A stretch of DNA of 64,000 nt from Rhynchopus sp. YZ270_cl-10 (GCA_964035575.1 OZ037901.1:992001-1056000); one strand, 5' to 3'; positions 1-11,232 are shown, counted from the stretch's first letter. Made by a program: numbers and translations. Notes: a model not told the origin generated them from the letters alone.

Positions 1-389
1 TGAAGGTCCCGCCAAGGGACCATGAACAGGTCGCGTTCCGCTGCGAGGCATGGCTTCAAGCATGAGGGAGGGCACGGCAACGGAAAGGGGGGCAAGGGGG
101 GTAAGGGGTATGTGCCACAACGACAATGACACTGATTATGCCTTATACGATGTTGACTGGTTTAAACAAAAAAAGACGACAACACTCATACAATACTCAT
201 ACAACACACAGGTTTGGGAAGGGCCACTTCAACGGCGACAGAGGAAACTACAACAGAGATGGCAACCAGCGCAGCGCCTCGCAGCACAGGAAGGAAACCA
301 CTGCCGAGAAGCTTGAGAAGGCAGGCGCGGAGGTGCGCAAGGAGGGCGCTGCACGCATCGTCACATACACCAAGGCGTATGAACAATAA
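1..389 (+). CDS. 3' end of a basic Gly/Lys-rich protein gene (partial)
   Basis: Two exons are visible. The first runs to 107, where a GTATGT donor follows. The second starts at 212 after ACACACAG and ends at a TAA at 387-389. The junction is phase 2 and joins a Gly/Lys/His-rich stretch (GNGKGGKGGKG) to FGKGHFNGDRGNYNRDGNQ, followed by a charged tail ending TKAYEQ. In this frame codon 1-3 is TGA, so the exon either begins just after position 3 or translation starts at the ATG at 22. The gene is therefore truncated at the window edge or very short. The composition (RS, RG and GKGG motifs) resembles RGG-type RNA-binding tails, but I recognise no domain and claim no function. Confidence 0.5.
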
Positions 390-911
390 CATAAATCCCT
401 CCTCCCCCCCTTCTCTCTTTTAGCGAACACCAAACAACCCCCCCTCCCTTATAGCCTTATGAGCAACAAGCAAAGAGACGTCTCTCGAGAATTTTTTTTT
501 TTTTTTATAGGTCAAACGCAGTTGACAGGGGAAATGCTACGGTCGCTCTAACTGTTTTCACCCTCACTTGTGCTCCTCCCTTCTCACACACCACTTTCTG
601 TACTTCAGGACTTTCATTTTCTTACCTTTTCTATTTGGCTCTGTTTTTGTAAACATTCAGTTTTCAAAAAAAAAAAAAAAAAAAAAAAAAAACAAAGAAA
701 CAAAGAAAAAGTAGAAGAAGAAAAGCAAATAATTGAAAATATTATAAAAGGAGCATCACAACAGTCCTGAGTGTGTGTGGAAGGGTGGAAGCGTACAACT
801 AACAAACTTTCCCCCTGTTTCGTTTCCCGTTTTCCTGTGTGGGCGAAGATAGTTATTGACACCGTAGTATTTTTTGGTGAAAATTGCGATCCCACCTATA
901 CTCCCCACAGT
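390..911 (+). other. Intergenic spacer with long T and A runs
   Basis: No gene is seen. The spacer has a T run near 490-507, a roughly 30-nt A run at 665-692 and a pyrimidine-rich stretch near 570-600. It ends in CCCCACAG at 903-910, one base before the ATG of the next gene, which makes that AG the likely spliced-leader acceptor. Confidence 0.6.
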
Positions 912-3747
912 ATGACCAGCACCAAGGTCTCTGGAGGACTCTCCTTCGCTGATATGCTACGCCGCGAGAAGGGGGACGACACCACCACCACCACCACCAC
1001 CGCCACCCCTGAGCCCACCCCCACCCCCACACCCGCCCCTGCACCACAACAAACCACCCCTGTTGCAGCGCCTGCGGCGGCTCCAAAGGCAAAGACAAAG
1101 CGTACGCCATCAAAGCGTGCCTTGGCGTCGATGTCGTGGGCGGATGCAGCTGCAGCAGGGATCCCTGAAGCTGCCCCGGCAGACTGCAGCAGAGAGTCGA
1201 CCCCTTTGTTTGCACCTGCCGAGGCACGCCCGATTGAGGAGCTCGAGTATTTGCTGGACACTGAACCGGTTCCTCCGATTCGCAAGTTTGAACCTCCAAA
1301 GCGCGTTGTTCCCGAAGCACCGCGAGGGATCACAGCAGACAGAGGCGAAGGGGGAGGTGCAAGAGGACAGTCCCGTGGGAGGGCCTCTACAGCACAGAGG
1401 GAACGGTCGCAGAGCAGGCCTCGGTCGCGTTCTGCACGAAACCGGAGTCCGTCTGCGACCCGCGCTGCAGCGGAATACGAAGAGCAAAGCGAAAAGGTTG
1501 TTCTCCCATTTGGCCTGAAAGCAAACGGAAGCGCAGCAGGAGCAACCCCAGCACTGTTCAACTTCTGTGGAGGTGATGCAGCTGAGTCTTTGGAACGGAA
1601 GAACGATGAAAAGAAGAAGGAAAAAGAACAGGTGAAGGAGAAGGTGAAGGAGACCCCACCAAAGAAGACCTCGCCTCCAGCGCCGAAGGTGGCAAAGGAG
1701 AAGGTAAAGCAGGAGAAGAAAGAGGAGAAAAAAGAGGAGAAGAAGGTGGAGAAGGCAGAAAAGCCGCGGAAGCTCTCGAAGAAGGAAGAACGGCAGGAGA
1801 AGGAGCGGCTTGAGAAGGAGAAGCAGGAGGCGAAGAAGCGGAAGAAGGAGAGGGTATGCCTTCCCCCCTCCCCGACACTCTAATAAAAAATTGTCGAATA
1901 GGGAAAAGAGTTGAAACACCACCCCATACAGAAGAAGGAACGCAAGCAGGAGGAGCCCCAGCAGCCAGAGCTCCCAGAAGTGGAGACTGCCGAGAACCAA
2001 GACTGGGCAGAGGTTGGGTCGGGCGACGAGGACGAGATGGAGGCAAGCCGGGTATGCTTTTTCCTTTTGCTCTTTTGCCCCTATCTCATCAGGGCCATTC
2101 CCTGTAGGGGTTGACAAGATGCATTTACACTACCATGTTCCCCTAGGCACATTGTTGTATTTCTGTTTTCAAAGCGTCCCTTCACCCCTTTTCTTGAAAC
2201 CCCCTAACAAATCGAACAGATTGAGGCAGAAAAGGAGCGGGAACGAGCCAAGGAAGCGCGCCTTGCGTCGTATGCGAGAGGTGCAGGCAGCCCTGCAAGG
2301 AGTGCTTCCCCGCAGGCATCGAAGCAGTTCGACCGTGGCAACTGGGGGCTTGGGATGAACGGTGCGCCTGCGACAAACCACCTAGGCATCGGCAGTGCAG
2401 CACCCACGACAAACCATCTGGGCTTTGGTGGGCAACGTGGTGCCGCTTCGCCTGCAGAGGGACACATGGCAAGCGTGCCGCCACAGAGCAACCACCTGCA
2501 GATGCAGCAGCAGGGCTACGAGACGAGGCAGCCCCAGGCGCACACATACGCGCAGGCACAGGCACAGGCGCAGGCGCAGGCAGCAGCACCTTCGAGTATG
2601 TACTCGACGGCGCACTACCCGTACTACCTGCAGGGGTCCATGCAGGGGCAGATGCAGAGCCAAGTGGCGCATGGGCAAGGGCAGGTGCAGGGGCAGGTAC
2701 AGGCGCAGGCGCAGGTGCAAGCGCAGGCAGGGCAGCAGACCACCGCAGACAGCGACATGTTCAACCGTGGCGGCTGGGGTGCCGCAAGCGGCAAAGGGGC
2801 GCCCCCAGGTGCGCCAAGTGGCGTGGGTGTGGGTGCGACCACAGCAGGTCCGGCCACGCCAACACCGCCACAGGCTGGGTACGCAGCAACGTCGCCAGTG
2901 CGGGTGCCGCCCCCAGCAGCACCCCCAGCAGCAGCAGCAGCAGCAGCCACCACGCACCAGCCAGCGCATGTTCACCAGGTATGCGAACCCTCATCACTGC
3001 CCTTTTTCTCAAACTCCTTTCACCACACAGATCCCCCGCACCCAAGCCACCCCTGGCACTGGCCTCACTGGTGTTAAGGGCGTTCCCGTTGCGGCCCACT
3101 CCGGACAGCAGTGGATGGGGTACGCTGGCGTGCCGAACATGAACGCGACGACACCAGCAACACTCGCAGCACAGGCAGCACAAGCAGCACAGGCGGCACA
3201 GGCAGCAGCTGCAGCCGCCGCCGCCGCCACCGCGAAGAAGCAGCACACACCGAAGCCCGAGAAGGGGAAGGGGGACAACAACCTGCCATGGTCGTCTTGG
3301 ACGCCCGAGAAGCCTGAACAGCCTGGTGTCAAGGGCCCCGTGGCGGGCACACCTGCACCTGCTGCAGGGTATCCTGCGGGGTATGGCTACGGACAGTCGA
3401 TGTGGTCGACACCGTACTCATTCTACCCGCAGGGCTTTGCACCGATGCAGGGGGCTGCGGTAGCAGCTGGTGCTGCGCAGCCCGGCAGTGGTGCCGGGGT
3501 GAGTGTCAGTGTCGGCAACCTTCCACCCCAAAACCCCAAGCCACGCGGCAAAAAGGCCCCAAGCGCGACATCCCCCAAGACTGCCGCAGTAGCCCGTTCC
3601 AGCTGGGGTACCGCACTGCCGGCAGAGAAAGGCGGTGAGGTTGCAGTGGGCGCAGGAGGTACTGCCCCTGCAGCGACCCCCAAGAAGAAGAAGGAGAAGA
3701 AGGGCAAGACGGAGAAGAAGGCAGAGGCGGCGAAGGTGGAGAACTAA
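912..3747 (+). CDS. Disordered RS-, Lys- and Gln/Ala-rich protein, 4 exons
   Basis: Exons are 912-1853, 1932-2051, 2220-2978 and 3031-3747. All three introns (78, 168 and 52 bp) are phase 0 with GTATGC donors and CAG acceptors, giving 845 residues. The start is the first ATG after a CCCCACAG acceptor that lies one base upstream. No globular domain is visible. In order there are: two short motifs (LSFADML near residue 10 and MSWADAA near 73), a Thr/Pro stretch, an Arg/Ser block (near 170-200), a long Lys/Glu segment that should form a charged helix (near 225-330), a Gln/Ala stretch with repeated AQAQAQ, then Pro/Gly-rich sequence with WSSWTPEKPEQPG, and a Lys-rich end. RS, KE and Q-rich composition is typical of mRNA-binding or translation scaffold proteins, but that is inference only. 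The exon structure is well supported; the function is unknown. Confidence 0.75.
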
Positions 3748-4061
3748 GATAGCGATTTTTGGAAAATTATTACAAAAAAAAAAATGTTTTTTCCAAAATG
3801 GAATACCCGAGTATCGGCTAAATCCCGATTTTTTTTTGCCCTAAAAAAAAAATGATGGGGTTGTGTTTTTTGTTTTTTTCTGAACTGAAAAAAAATGGAA
3901 AAAAAATCCAAATTCTCTCACAATTTTGAAAGAAACAAAATAAGGAAAGAATCGTATCGCCTCCCCTCTGTTGCCTTCCCCCCCCCCATTGTAAACAGGA
4001 CGATACCTCCTTGGGGTATTCATTCTGTTTAAAGGGGCCCCCCTTTTTTTTTTGTTATATT

Positions 4062-4532
4062 TACATAGGTTTCGAACGCGCGTTCGCGTTTTTAGGGCGT
4101 TTTCGAGTGCGCGTTTGAAAAACGAAAAAAAAAACGCGCGTTCGGAAAAAACGAGAAAAAAAACGCGCGTTCGGGAAAAGCGAAAAAAAAACGCGCGTTC
4201 GGAAAAAACGAAAAAAAAACGCGCGTTCGGAAAAAACGAGAAAAAAAACGCGCGTTTGAAAAACGAAAAAAAAAAACGGGCGTTCGAAAAAGTGGAAGCC
4301 TCATGTTTACGTGGGGAGGTTTTTCGAACGCGCGTTCGAAAAGTGGTTTTTTCGAACGCGCGTTTGAAAAAAAAAAAAAAAACGCCCTTTTTTTTTTACG
4401 CGCGTCCAGCTTTTCGAACGCGCGTTTTTTTTTTTTTTTTTTTGCGCGTTTTTTTTTTTTTTTCATGTGCGCGTTTTCCGATTTTGGATTTGCGCGTTTT
4501 CGATTTTCGAACGCGCGTTCGAAACCTATGTA
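4062..4532. mobile_element. Palindromic TIR element built of CGCGCGTT units
   Basis: The ends are a perfect inverted repeat of about 25 bp: TACATAGGTTTCGAACGCG at 4062 is matched by its complement ending at 4532. If TA is the target duplication, the repeat proper starts with CATAGG. The left half is a tandem array of AACGCGCGTTCGGAAAAAA-type units, and the right half carries the same units in inverse form separated by T runs, so most of the element can fold on itself. Open frames across it on both strands come only from this low complexity. No transposase is present. The family is unknown. Confidence 0.7.
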
Positions 4533-4912
4533 TTTAGTGAGCGGAAAAAGGGTTGTTGAAAGCAAGGTGTGGGTAGTGTTTTCTCGCAGTGTTTTTTCTT
4601 TTTTTTTTGTGTCTATGGTTTTACCACGAACGCTGTTTTATTTATGATGAGTGTGAAGAAAGGGGGGTATTCTTGGTCTACAACCTTTTTTTTTTTTGGT
4701 GTGCGTGCGTTTGTGCATGAGTGTCATTGAGATAGACGTATTGATCTTTCAATTTTTTCATTTTTTTAGTCTCCCTCATTGTAAAAAAAATAATAATGAG
4801 GGTAGCGGTCAGTGTGGGATGAACGGTGGTTCGTTTGCACTTTCAACTTCTTCTTTTCTTTTATATCTACAAAATATGCCAGAGAAGCGTATTTCATATT
4901 TCTTGTATTTGG

Positions 4913-4960
4913 CGTACACTGTCTCGAGAGGGCTTTGTATTTCAAGTCAAGACTTTTTTA
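4913..4960 (+). repeat. Family-B short element (partial, 3' half)
   Basis: Contains the core CGAGAGGGCTTTGTATTTC followed by AAGTCAAGAC and a T run. It matches the 3' half of the fuller copies at 5862, 20641, 37711 and 51805. Confidence 0.75.
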
Positions 4961-5315
4961 TTTGAGTCTCAAGCGAATTATGCACTGTGGGAAATGCGCC
5001 AAAACCAGTGGACCCAACCTGATCCTTTCAAAGTCCACGACAAAAAAAGCAAAAAAAACAAAATGGGAACAGGTCTGCTTTATTCATTGCTTTCAACGTG
5101 TTGCCTTTTTAGTTTTTTGTTCTTTTTTCCTTCTTTTTTTTTCTTTGAAAAACTTGGTGCATTTTCCTTTTTATATATTTTTTTTTGGTGGGGGTTGCTC
5201 TCTTCACTCACCCTTTGTTTCTCCCCCATCTACCAATTATTTGAGGTGTTACTCTCACTGACTTATTTTTTTTTCCTTTTTCCTCCGATGCTATCAATTT
5301 ATTGATTGCATATGC

Positions 5316-5428
5316 GGTGCTTTCGGAAGTCGGTCAACGACCTGTTGGCGACCTGTCAATATCAGGGGGGTGTGTGTATAAAGTCCCTGTGTCAGTGACC
5401 TGTCAATATCGACCCCTCCCGTAGCACC
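5316..5428. repeat. Short TIR element with TATAAA and CCTGTCAATATC repeats
   Basis: Bounded by GGTGCTTTCGGAAG and the inverse of GGTGCTACGGGAG. It has two ACCTGTCAATATC direct repeats flanking a GTGTATAAAGTCCCTGTGTCAG core. A second copy lies at 45630-45873, where an 11-bp unit has been amplified. It has no coding capacity. Confidence 0.65.
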
Positions 5429-5861
5429 AATACGTTGAAATACCTTTTCTTCGATGCACCTACAGAGTTTTTTTCATTTCCTTCACGCCGCAGTTGGTGT
5501 TCTGCTTTATCAAAAGCAGACTTCGTCTACATCACCTAATTTTATTATACCCGAACCAAGAAGTGTCAAAAAAATCCCCCCCTTTTGAGAGAGAAATTGA
5601 TTGTTACCCTGTGTGATGTCGTCTCCACACAATGTCTTTTTTTTTCGTCTCTCAATTTTCATGGACACTGTTTTTTGGCGAACAGCCTTAGAAAATACCT
5701 CCTTTTTTTTTACTCTGTGTTTTATTTGGGGTCTCTCTGTGTGTGTAACCCCAACTACTCATTTCTTTGAGCAGAAAGAAAAATGAAATTTCCTGGATGT
5801 GTGTGTGTGTGCCTGTGAAGACACCATCTCTGAAAAAATTTTTTTTCTTCTATTTTCTTTG

Positions 5862-5938
5862 AGTACAGCCGGTACTGTACCAAGAATACACTCTCACGAG
5901 AGGGCTTTGTATTTCAAGTCAACTTTTCTTTTTCTTCC
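5862..5938 (+). repeat. Family-B short element
   Basis: Has GAGTACAGCCGGTACTGTAC, then a core with CACGAGAGGGCTTTG, then TATTTCAAGTCAAC and a T-rich tail. The TTTCAAGTC piece resembles a Pol III B box (GTTCRANTC). Confidence 0.75.
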
Positions 5939-6324
5939 CAGTTTTGTGTGAAGTTCTCTATATATTATATGGTCACCAAGTGTCCGCGTGTCACCGATGG
6001 GCGGTGATGCGTTTTTTTGCACTTTTCAACTTCTCTTTCATGGACACCAAAAAAAGCCCCCTCCCCCCAGGATGTTCTTTTGTGAGTGTTTTATTCTCCA
6101 CGTCAAGCTCCAAAAAAAAAAAAAACCCAACAAAAAGAAGCACACAAAAAAAAAAAGATGCAAAGAAAAAAAGGTAAAATAACCCAGTTGATGAAGGCTT
6201 TCAAAAAAAAAAATGAGGGGGGCATTTTTTTATTTTGCGTTGCACCATGCTTATGCTATGAACAAACCTCGAACTACATACGTTCCAAAAATTGTTACCT
6301 TTTACATCTTTCTGTTGTTTGCCG

Positions 6325-6398
6325 CAGGGTGTTGCTTTCATCCAGCTGGTATCGTACGTTGCTTAGTCGGAGGTGCCTGTATTAATAACTTCACTTTT
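6325..6398 (+). repeat. Family-C short element
   Basis: Reads GCAGGGTGTTGCTTTCATC, then CTGGTATCGTACGTTGC, then AGTCGGAGGTGCCTG, ending in an ACTTCACTTTT tail. It is related to the two copies at 10711-10770 and 10853-10930. Confidence 0.65.
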
Positions 6399-6535
6399 CA
6401 TCTTGTCCCCTTTTGTCACCTTTGCGATGTACATGAACCCCTGTCTAGAATAGAGCTGTGACCTGCATCATCTCTCCCACCCTTTCCCCTCCTTACCTTC
6501 ACCCTTGCATAGGTATCAATACAAAGACGGGCGCA

Positions 6536-8129
6536 ATGTCGCTTTCAGAAGAAGAGACCAAACGAGCAGAGGCGATCAAGGACGAAGGGAACGTGTTTTT
6601 CAAGGAGAAGAAATGGTCGCAGGCGATTGCGAAGTACGGCGAGGCGATTGAGATCAACCCCCTCCCGGCGTACCTATGCAACAGGGCGTTCGCGCATCTC
6701 AAGAACGACTGTGCGGGGGCGGCAATGGCGGACGCGAATCAGAGTTTGGAGGCAGATAAATCCTTCGTGAAGGCGTACTACCGCCGTGCCACTGCGAATG
6801 TGCAGCTGGGGAAGTGGAAGGAGGCACTCAAGGACTACAAGCGCGTCACACAGATCAAGCCGAATGACAAAGACGCAGCAAAGAAGTTCAAGGAGTGTGA
6901 CAAGGAGGTCAAGCGTCTTGCGTTCCTCGCGGCCATCAAGACCGACGAAAAGAACCCAATCTTCATGAAGTACAGCGACAACTGGAGTGACATCCCTGTG
7001 CCCTCTTCCTACACAGGCCCGCTTCTGGATGAGAAGGAAGGCGTGACTGCCAAATACGTTGAGGAGCTCACCCAACACCTTCGGTCTGAGAAGATGCCCC
7101 CGAAGCGCGATGTGTACGGCCTCCTCGTGAAGGCACGGCAGTGCTTCGAGACCTTCCCCAACGTTGTCCCTGTCAACGTCGCGGAAGGCTCAAAGATAAA
7201 TATCTGTGGAGATGTGCACGGACAGTTCTACGATCTCTTGCATCTCTTACAGGTATATCATTTATAAAAAACCCCCAAAAAACCACCCACCACACAGCGC
7301 GGTGGAGCACCCTCGGAAAAAAATTTGTACGTCTTCAACGGCGACTTTGTGGACCGTGGGTCATACTCTGTGGAATGTGTGCTGCTCCTCATTGCGTACA
7401 AGGTATACACAAAACACCACCCTCGTCCCGTATGCCTTATTTCATTAACACCCTTCAGCTTTTGTTACCGAACTCTTTCTTCATGTCGAGGGGCAACCAC
7501 GAGGGCAGATCCCTCAACACTGTGTACGGATTTGAAGGGGAGGTCACTGCAAAGCTGACTGGTGGGGCGGAGCTGTTCGACCTGTTCCAGGAGCTGTTCC
7601 ACTCACTGCCGTTGTCGCACAACGTGAACGGGAAGGTGTGGTGCGTGCACGGTGGGCTGTACGACAAGGACGATGTCACCATTGACATGATCAACTCCGA
7701 AACACGTTTCTGCGAACCCGACGCAGGCCTCATGTGCCACATGCTCTGGTCCGACCCCCAAGAAATGCCCGGGCGCTCCCCCAACAAGCGTGGTGTAGGT
7801 GTCACCTTCGGGCCAGATGTCACAGAGAACTTCCTCAAAACCAACGGCCTCAGCTACATGATCCGTTCGCACGAGGTCAAGGATGAGGGATACCTGGTGG
7901 AGCACGGTATGTTTCTTTGCTCTGATTTTTTCTAAAAAACTACAACACCACAGGAGGAAAGTGCATCACGATCTTCTCAGCACCGAACTACTGCGATTCC
8001 GTCGGCAACAAGGGTGCCTTCATCACACTGAAGCCCCCGGACTACACCCCCTCGTACACGATCTTCGACAGCCAGCCCCACCCGGGGAAGAAGGCGATGG
8101 CCTACAGCAGAATGTTCCAGTTCCAGTAG
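6536..8129 (+). CDS. PP5: Serine/threonine protein phosphatase 5 (TPR-PP5)
   Basis: Exons are 6536-7252, 7298-7402, 7459-7906 and 7954-8129. The introns are only 45, 56 and 47 bp (phases 0, 0, 1). The product is 481 aa (human PP5: 499). The N-terminal region (about 10-125) holds three TPR repeats, the part that in this family binds the Hsp90 C-terminus. The PPP catalytic domain follows, with the metal-binding motifs GDVHG (225-229), GDFVDRG (254-260) and RGNHE (285-289), the later HGG, and the C-terminal SAPNYCD. All are intact, so the enzyme should be an active dinuclear-metal Ser/Thr phosphatase. The start is the first ATG after a pyrimidine-rich tract ending in AG at 6511-6512. Upstream codons stay open but fall in that tract. 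Confidence 0.96.
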
Positions 8130-8222
8130 AGTGAGGCAACCTTGTTGCCTTCTGTTGGACGCTATTTTGCTTCGGTCGCCAGAAAAAAAGATTTACCCCC
8201 CGATTTTATTTTTTTATTTTTG

Positions 8223-8306
8223 CATGGTTGGGATCCCACCCAACCTTGTCATGTACCAAAGGGTACACTGTGAACACGAGAGGGCTTTATTTCAAGTCAA
8301 GTTTTC
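8223..8306 (+). repeat. Family-B short element
   Basis: Has CATGGTTGGGATCCCACCC, CATGTACCAAAGGGTACAC and a core with CACGAGAGGGC, then TTTATTTCAAGTCAAG and a T-rich tail. The GTACC...GGTAC pair can form a stem. Confidence 0.75.
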
Positions 8307-8787
8307 TTATCTTAATTGCAATGCAATATAGTTTGGGGTCTCAAAAAATGTTGGAGGGTCTCTGTGTATGGCCTTTTTGTGTGTGGCGTGTGTTTTATTT
8401 TGTTTTCCTTCTTCAAGACGTTGTGCATGAGCGCATGCATATTTCAAGATTTTTTCTCTCTTTTTTTTTGGTGGTGGTGCAGCGTTCTCATGAGTGCGTT
8501 CCAAAAAAAAAAAAAAAAACAAAAAAAACTCACCGTTCAACCTCTGCGCTTTGTTTCTGCGCTATTTTACCATCAAACGAAAACTAAAGCCTGCCCCCCT
8601 TGCTGGGGTTAAACAAAGATGAAAAGGAAAAAAGGCAAAAACAGGGTAAGAAACCCATCCAACGCAGGTTGTAAGGAAAGTGAAGAAGAAGTGGTTATTG
8701 AGCGGGGGTGAATGTGATGTAGAAATGAATATTAAAAAACAAGCATTTTGTCTCCAGTTCTAAAGAGGGGGAGGTGGCATACTTCAG

Positions 8788-8926
8788 AGTCCGCTTGAGT
8801 CCGGAGTCCGCCCTGAGTTGAGACGGACTGTGGCGGACTTTGAAAGTCTGCCACAGTCCGTCTCAAGTCCGTCTCAACTCGGGTGGGTCTTGGTGGGAAT
8901 TTTTTTTTGGCGGACTCAAGCAGACT
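8788..8926. mobile_element. Small hairpin TIR element (MITE-like)
   Basis: The ends AGTCCGCTTGAGTCCG and CGGACTCAAGCAGACT are near-perfect inverted repeats. The centre is a strong hairpin: TTGAGACGGACTGTGGC is repeated in inverse form after a short loop. A related GGACTC-rich stretch lies at about 50835-50930, in an intron of the SKP1 gene. It has no coding sequence, and I could not assign a clear target duplication. Confidence 0.6.
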
Positions 8927-9611
8927 ACTAAGTGTTGATATAGTTGGGGTGTCGTTTTTTTCTGTAAAGCATCCCTCTTTGGTGATATCGGCTTTACAAA
9001 TTTTTTTACGCACACATACTTTGTGAGCGGAAAGTGTCACGTCGTTCACTCACCCTGTGTGTGGAAGCGTCAACGCATCAAACAACTACAAGAAGGGGGG
9101 TGAGGGAACGACAAGTGACACTTTTTTTTTTGGAGATTTTTTTTTTTGGAATGGTAGTTATGTTACGAGGTAATAAACCTTAATAATGCCTCCCGTGGAG
9201 ATCACATACGGGTGGTAACTATATAAAAAAATAAGAAAACAATAAACGAAGGTATAACTGCTAGCATTTGGAAATGAATTCCTTCAATAAAAAAAGGACA
9301 GATTTTTTTTTGACAATTACAATTGCAGACACAGTCAACTGTTTTTGCGGTAACGATTTTTGTGATCCGAGGTTCCCCCCTAACACATACTGTACTAAGA
9401 GAAACTAGACAAAAATAAACCCAACGCTCAGATCTAAAACAGTATTTCTTCTTTGAATCCTTTTTCACCTGACGCCAGATTTTTACTCCCCCCTCCTATT
9501 TCACTGCGTTGCGAGAAAAAAACACTGTTATTTTTATTATCAAGATCAGTTGGCAGATTTTGTCTAGTTTTTTTCCCCCCCTCCCCCTCCCCCTCCATCC
9601 CCTCCCCCCTA

Positions 9612-9743
9612 CAGCAGAGAATAAGCCGGGCCCCCCCGGTCCCTGGGTCCTGGTCCAGGTTCTCAGTTCAGGTCCCGGTCCCGGTCTCGGGGCCCAGTCC
9701 GGCTGAGAATAACCGGGTCCCCGAGTCTTATTATTCTCTGCTG
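9612..9743. mobile_element. GC-rich TIR element (MITE-like)
   Basis: CAGCAGAGAATAA at 9612-9624 is exactly inverted as TTATTCTCTGCTG at 9731-9743. The inside is rich in CCCGGTCC and GGTCC units that also form inverted pairs. It has no coding capacity, and no target duplication is obvious. Confidence 0.55.
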
Positions 9744-9894
9744 GGCCTCCCCCATCCCCTCCTATCCCCTCTCAAAACCACTCAATTACAAAGCCCTCAG
9801 GGGAAGGGGGGAACACAGCACACCTCTCACCTCTCACCTCTCACCTCTCACCTCTCACCTCTCACCTCTCCCTTCCCTCTCCTCCCCTCTCATT

Positions 9895-10533
9895 ATGTTA
9901 CTACGGTGTACCCGCCGTCTCCTCGCTTCTTCCCCAGCGAATGCACTGCTGGTGGACACTGAGCGGTACAAAGCCGACAATGCCGATGAGGTCCGTCTCT
10001 CTGCATTGTGGAAGACGGCAGGGGGTGCGGTGGGGAGGATAGAGGTGAAGCGTGCGTATGTGGATGTAGAAAGGCATGTGTCTGAGAGATCCGAGGAGGT
10101 GTTGAAGGAGGTGTCGGGGTTGGGGTTTGCGTGTGTTAATGTGGCGTCCAAGCGAAGGGGAAAGGCGGCACCAGCTCATATCCGCATCGCGCACGATACA
10201 GCAGAGCTTGTACACTCCGGCACCGTGCGTAACATCTTCATCGCCACGGACCCCACCCTGCGTGTTGGCTACCTCTCCACCGCCCCGCACCTCACAGAGG
10301 CGTCCGTGCAGCTCTGGCTCTGTTTCGCCTCATCCACAAAAGACATCCGGAATGAGTGCGTCAATGCAGGGGTAGGCGTTATTACTGGAGGGAAGATGGT
10401 CTCGGTGCCTTTTTCCTCAGAGGAGGAGGAGGAGGAGGAGGAAGGGGAGGAGATAGATGTTATTGAGATTGAAAGGCAGTTGAAAAAGAATTTGAAACCA
10501 GAAAAGAAAGAAAAGAAGGCGAAAAAGGCATAG
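9895..10533 (+). CDS. Small basic protein, possibly NYN/PIN-like, mitochondrial
   Basis: A single exon of 212 aa. The first 15 residues (MLLRCTRRLLASS) look like a mitochondrial presequence. Next comes ALLVDTERYK, a hydrophobic strand ending in Asp as in NYN/PIN-fold nucleases, then VKRAYVDVE, and AHIRIAHDTAEL followed by NIFIATDPTL, which sit where NYN proteins have K-x-x-D-x-x-L and the SGD strand. The SGD motif itself is not conserved, so catalytic activity is doubtful. The C-terminus is a run of eight Glu and a Lys-rich tail. The 5' leader is an unusual CACCTCT microsatellite; the nearest upstream AG is at 9817-9818. The gene is probably real. The NYN assignment is tentative. Confidence 0.65.
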   Translation: MLLRCTRRLLASSPANALLVDTERYKADNADEVRLSALWKTAGGAVGRIEVKRAYVDVERHVSERSEEVLKEVSGLGFACVNVASKRRGKAAPAHIRIAHDTAELVHSGTVRNIFIATDPTLRVGYLSTAPHLTEASVQLWLCFASSTKDIRNECVNAGVGVITGGKMVSVPFSSEEEEEEEEGEEIDVIEIERQLKKNLKPEKKEKKAKKA

Positions 10534-10710
10534 AAAAAACTGCTAGATTTGTAACAAACACCCCTCTTCACCTACAGAGGTTAGACCACTCTGTCATAGG
10601 GGGAAAGGAAGCCTATCTCACCACCTAATTACCCTGGGTTTTCATTGTTCCCCGTTTGTTATCTTGGAGAGTGGAGGCGGGGAGGCTGATGTAAGAGTAG
10701 AGCATTTCTT

Positions 10711-10770
10711 GGCTGGGATCGTACGTAGGTCAGTCGGGAGGTGCCTGCATCAAACTACCGTTTTTTGTTT
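10711..10770 (+). repeat. Family-C short element
   Basis: GGCTGGGATCGTACGTAGG, CAGTCGGGAGGTGCCTGC and ATCAAACTACC precede T-rich sequence. It is nearly identical to the copy 140 bp downstream and has the same orientation. Confidence 0.7.
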
Positions 10771-10852
10771 TTGTTTTGCGCTTCAACCATTTTTTGTGTA
10801 CCGCCGCTCTTACGGTACGGTAGGTTTCCTTTTTGCATCTACTGTTGTAGGC

Positions 10853-10930
10853 CGTAGGGTGATGCTTTCATGGGCTGGCATCGTACGTAGGTCAGTCGGA
10901 GGTGCCTGCATCAACTACAGTTTTTTTTTG
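10853..10930 (+). repeat. Family-C short element
   Basis: GTAGGGTGATGCTTTCATGG, CTGGCATCGTACGTAGG, TCAGTCGGAGGTGCCTGC and ATCAACTACAG, then nine T. This is the fullest copy of the family here. Confidence 0.7.
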
Positions 10931-11232
10931 TTTGTTTGACCCAACACAGTTCTAATGAGCTTTGCAAGGGGAAAAAAGCGGTAATCCAGGCACGTTTTGA
11001 AAACGTCAGCAACATCTAAGAAAGCCACCACCTTTTTACAATACCCCCTCTTTTTTTTCTCATACACAATTCTGGAATTTCGTCCGCACTTCACATCCAC
11101 GCACATCGTGAAACAGAGGGGGAAAAAAACGACTTTTTTCAACGTCAGCACTCTCTCTCTCTACCTCACATTTTTCTCTTTTTTGCTGTCTGCTTTTTAC
11201 ATTTTTGGTTCTAAAATTCTAAAGTCTCTGCA

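Larger units (their letters stand above)
3748..6535 (+). other. Repeat-rich intergenic spacer
   Basis: No convincing gene. The spacer holds a palindromic TIR element (4062-4532), family-B elements (4913-4960, 5862-5938), a TIR element with direct repeats (5316-5428), a family-C element (6325-6398) and two family-D elements (about 4814-4860 and 5988-6040, each with a GGTG core followed by GCACTTTTCAACTTCT-like sequence). Long T and A runs separate them. A pyrimidine-rich run ending in AG at 6511-6512 is the likely trans-splice acceptor of the next gene. Confidence 0.6.
8130..9894 (+). other. Intergenic spacer with three short elements
   Basis: No gene is supported. The spacer holds a family-B element (8223-8306), a hairpin TIR element (8788-8926), a GC-rich TIR element (9612-9743) and a CACCTCT microsatellite (about 9822-9872) immediately before the next ATG. 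Homopolymer A and T runs are frequent. Confidence 0.6.
10534..11232 (+). other. Intergenic spacer with two family-C elements
   Basis: Family-C copies lie at 10711-10770 and 10853-10930 and share TCGTACGTAGGTCAGTCG, then GGTGCCTGCATCAA and a T run. No gene is seen. AG at 11223-11224 is a likely acceptor nine bases before the next ATG. Confidence 0.6.

Noticed and set aside
4052-4565. Open frames on both strands across the CGCGCGTT palindrome
   Set aside because: Simple-sequence translation (KRAFEK/NARFFF) of an inverted-repeat element.
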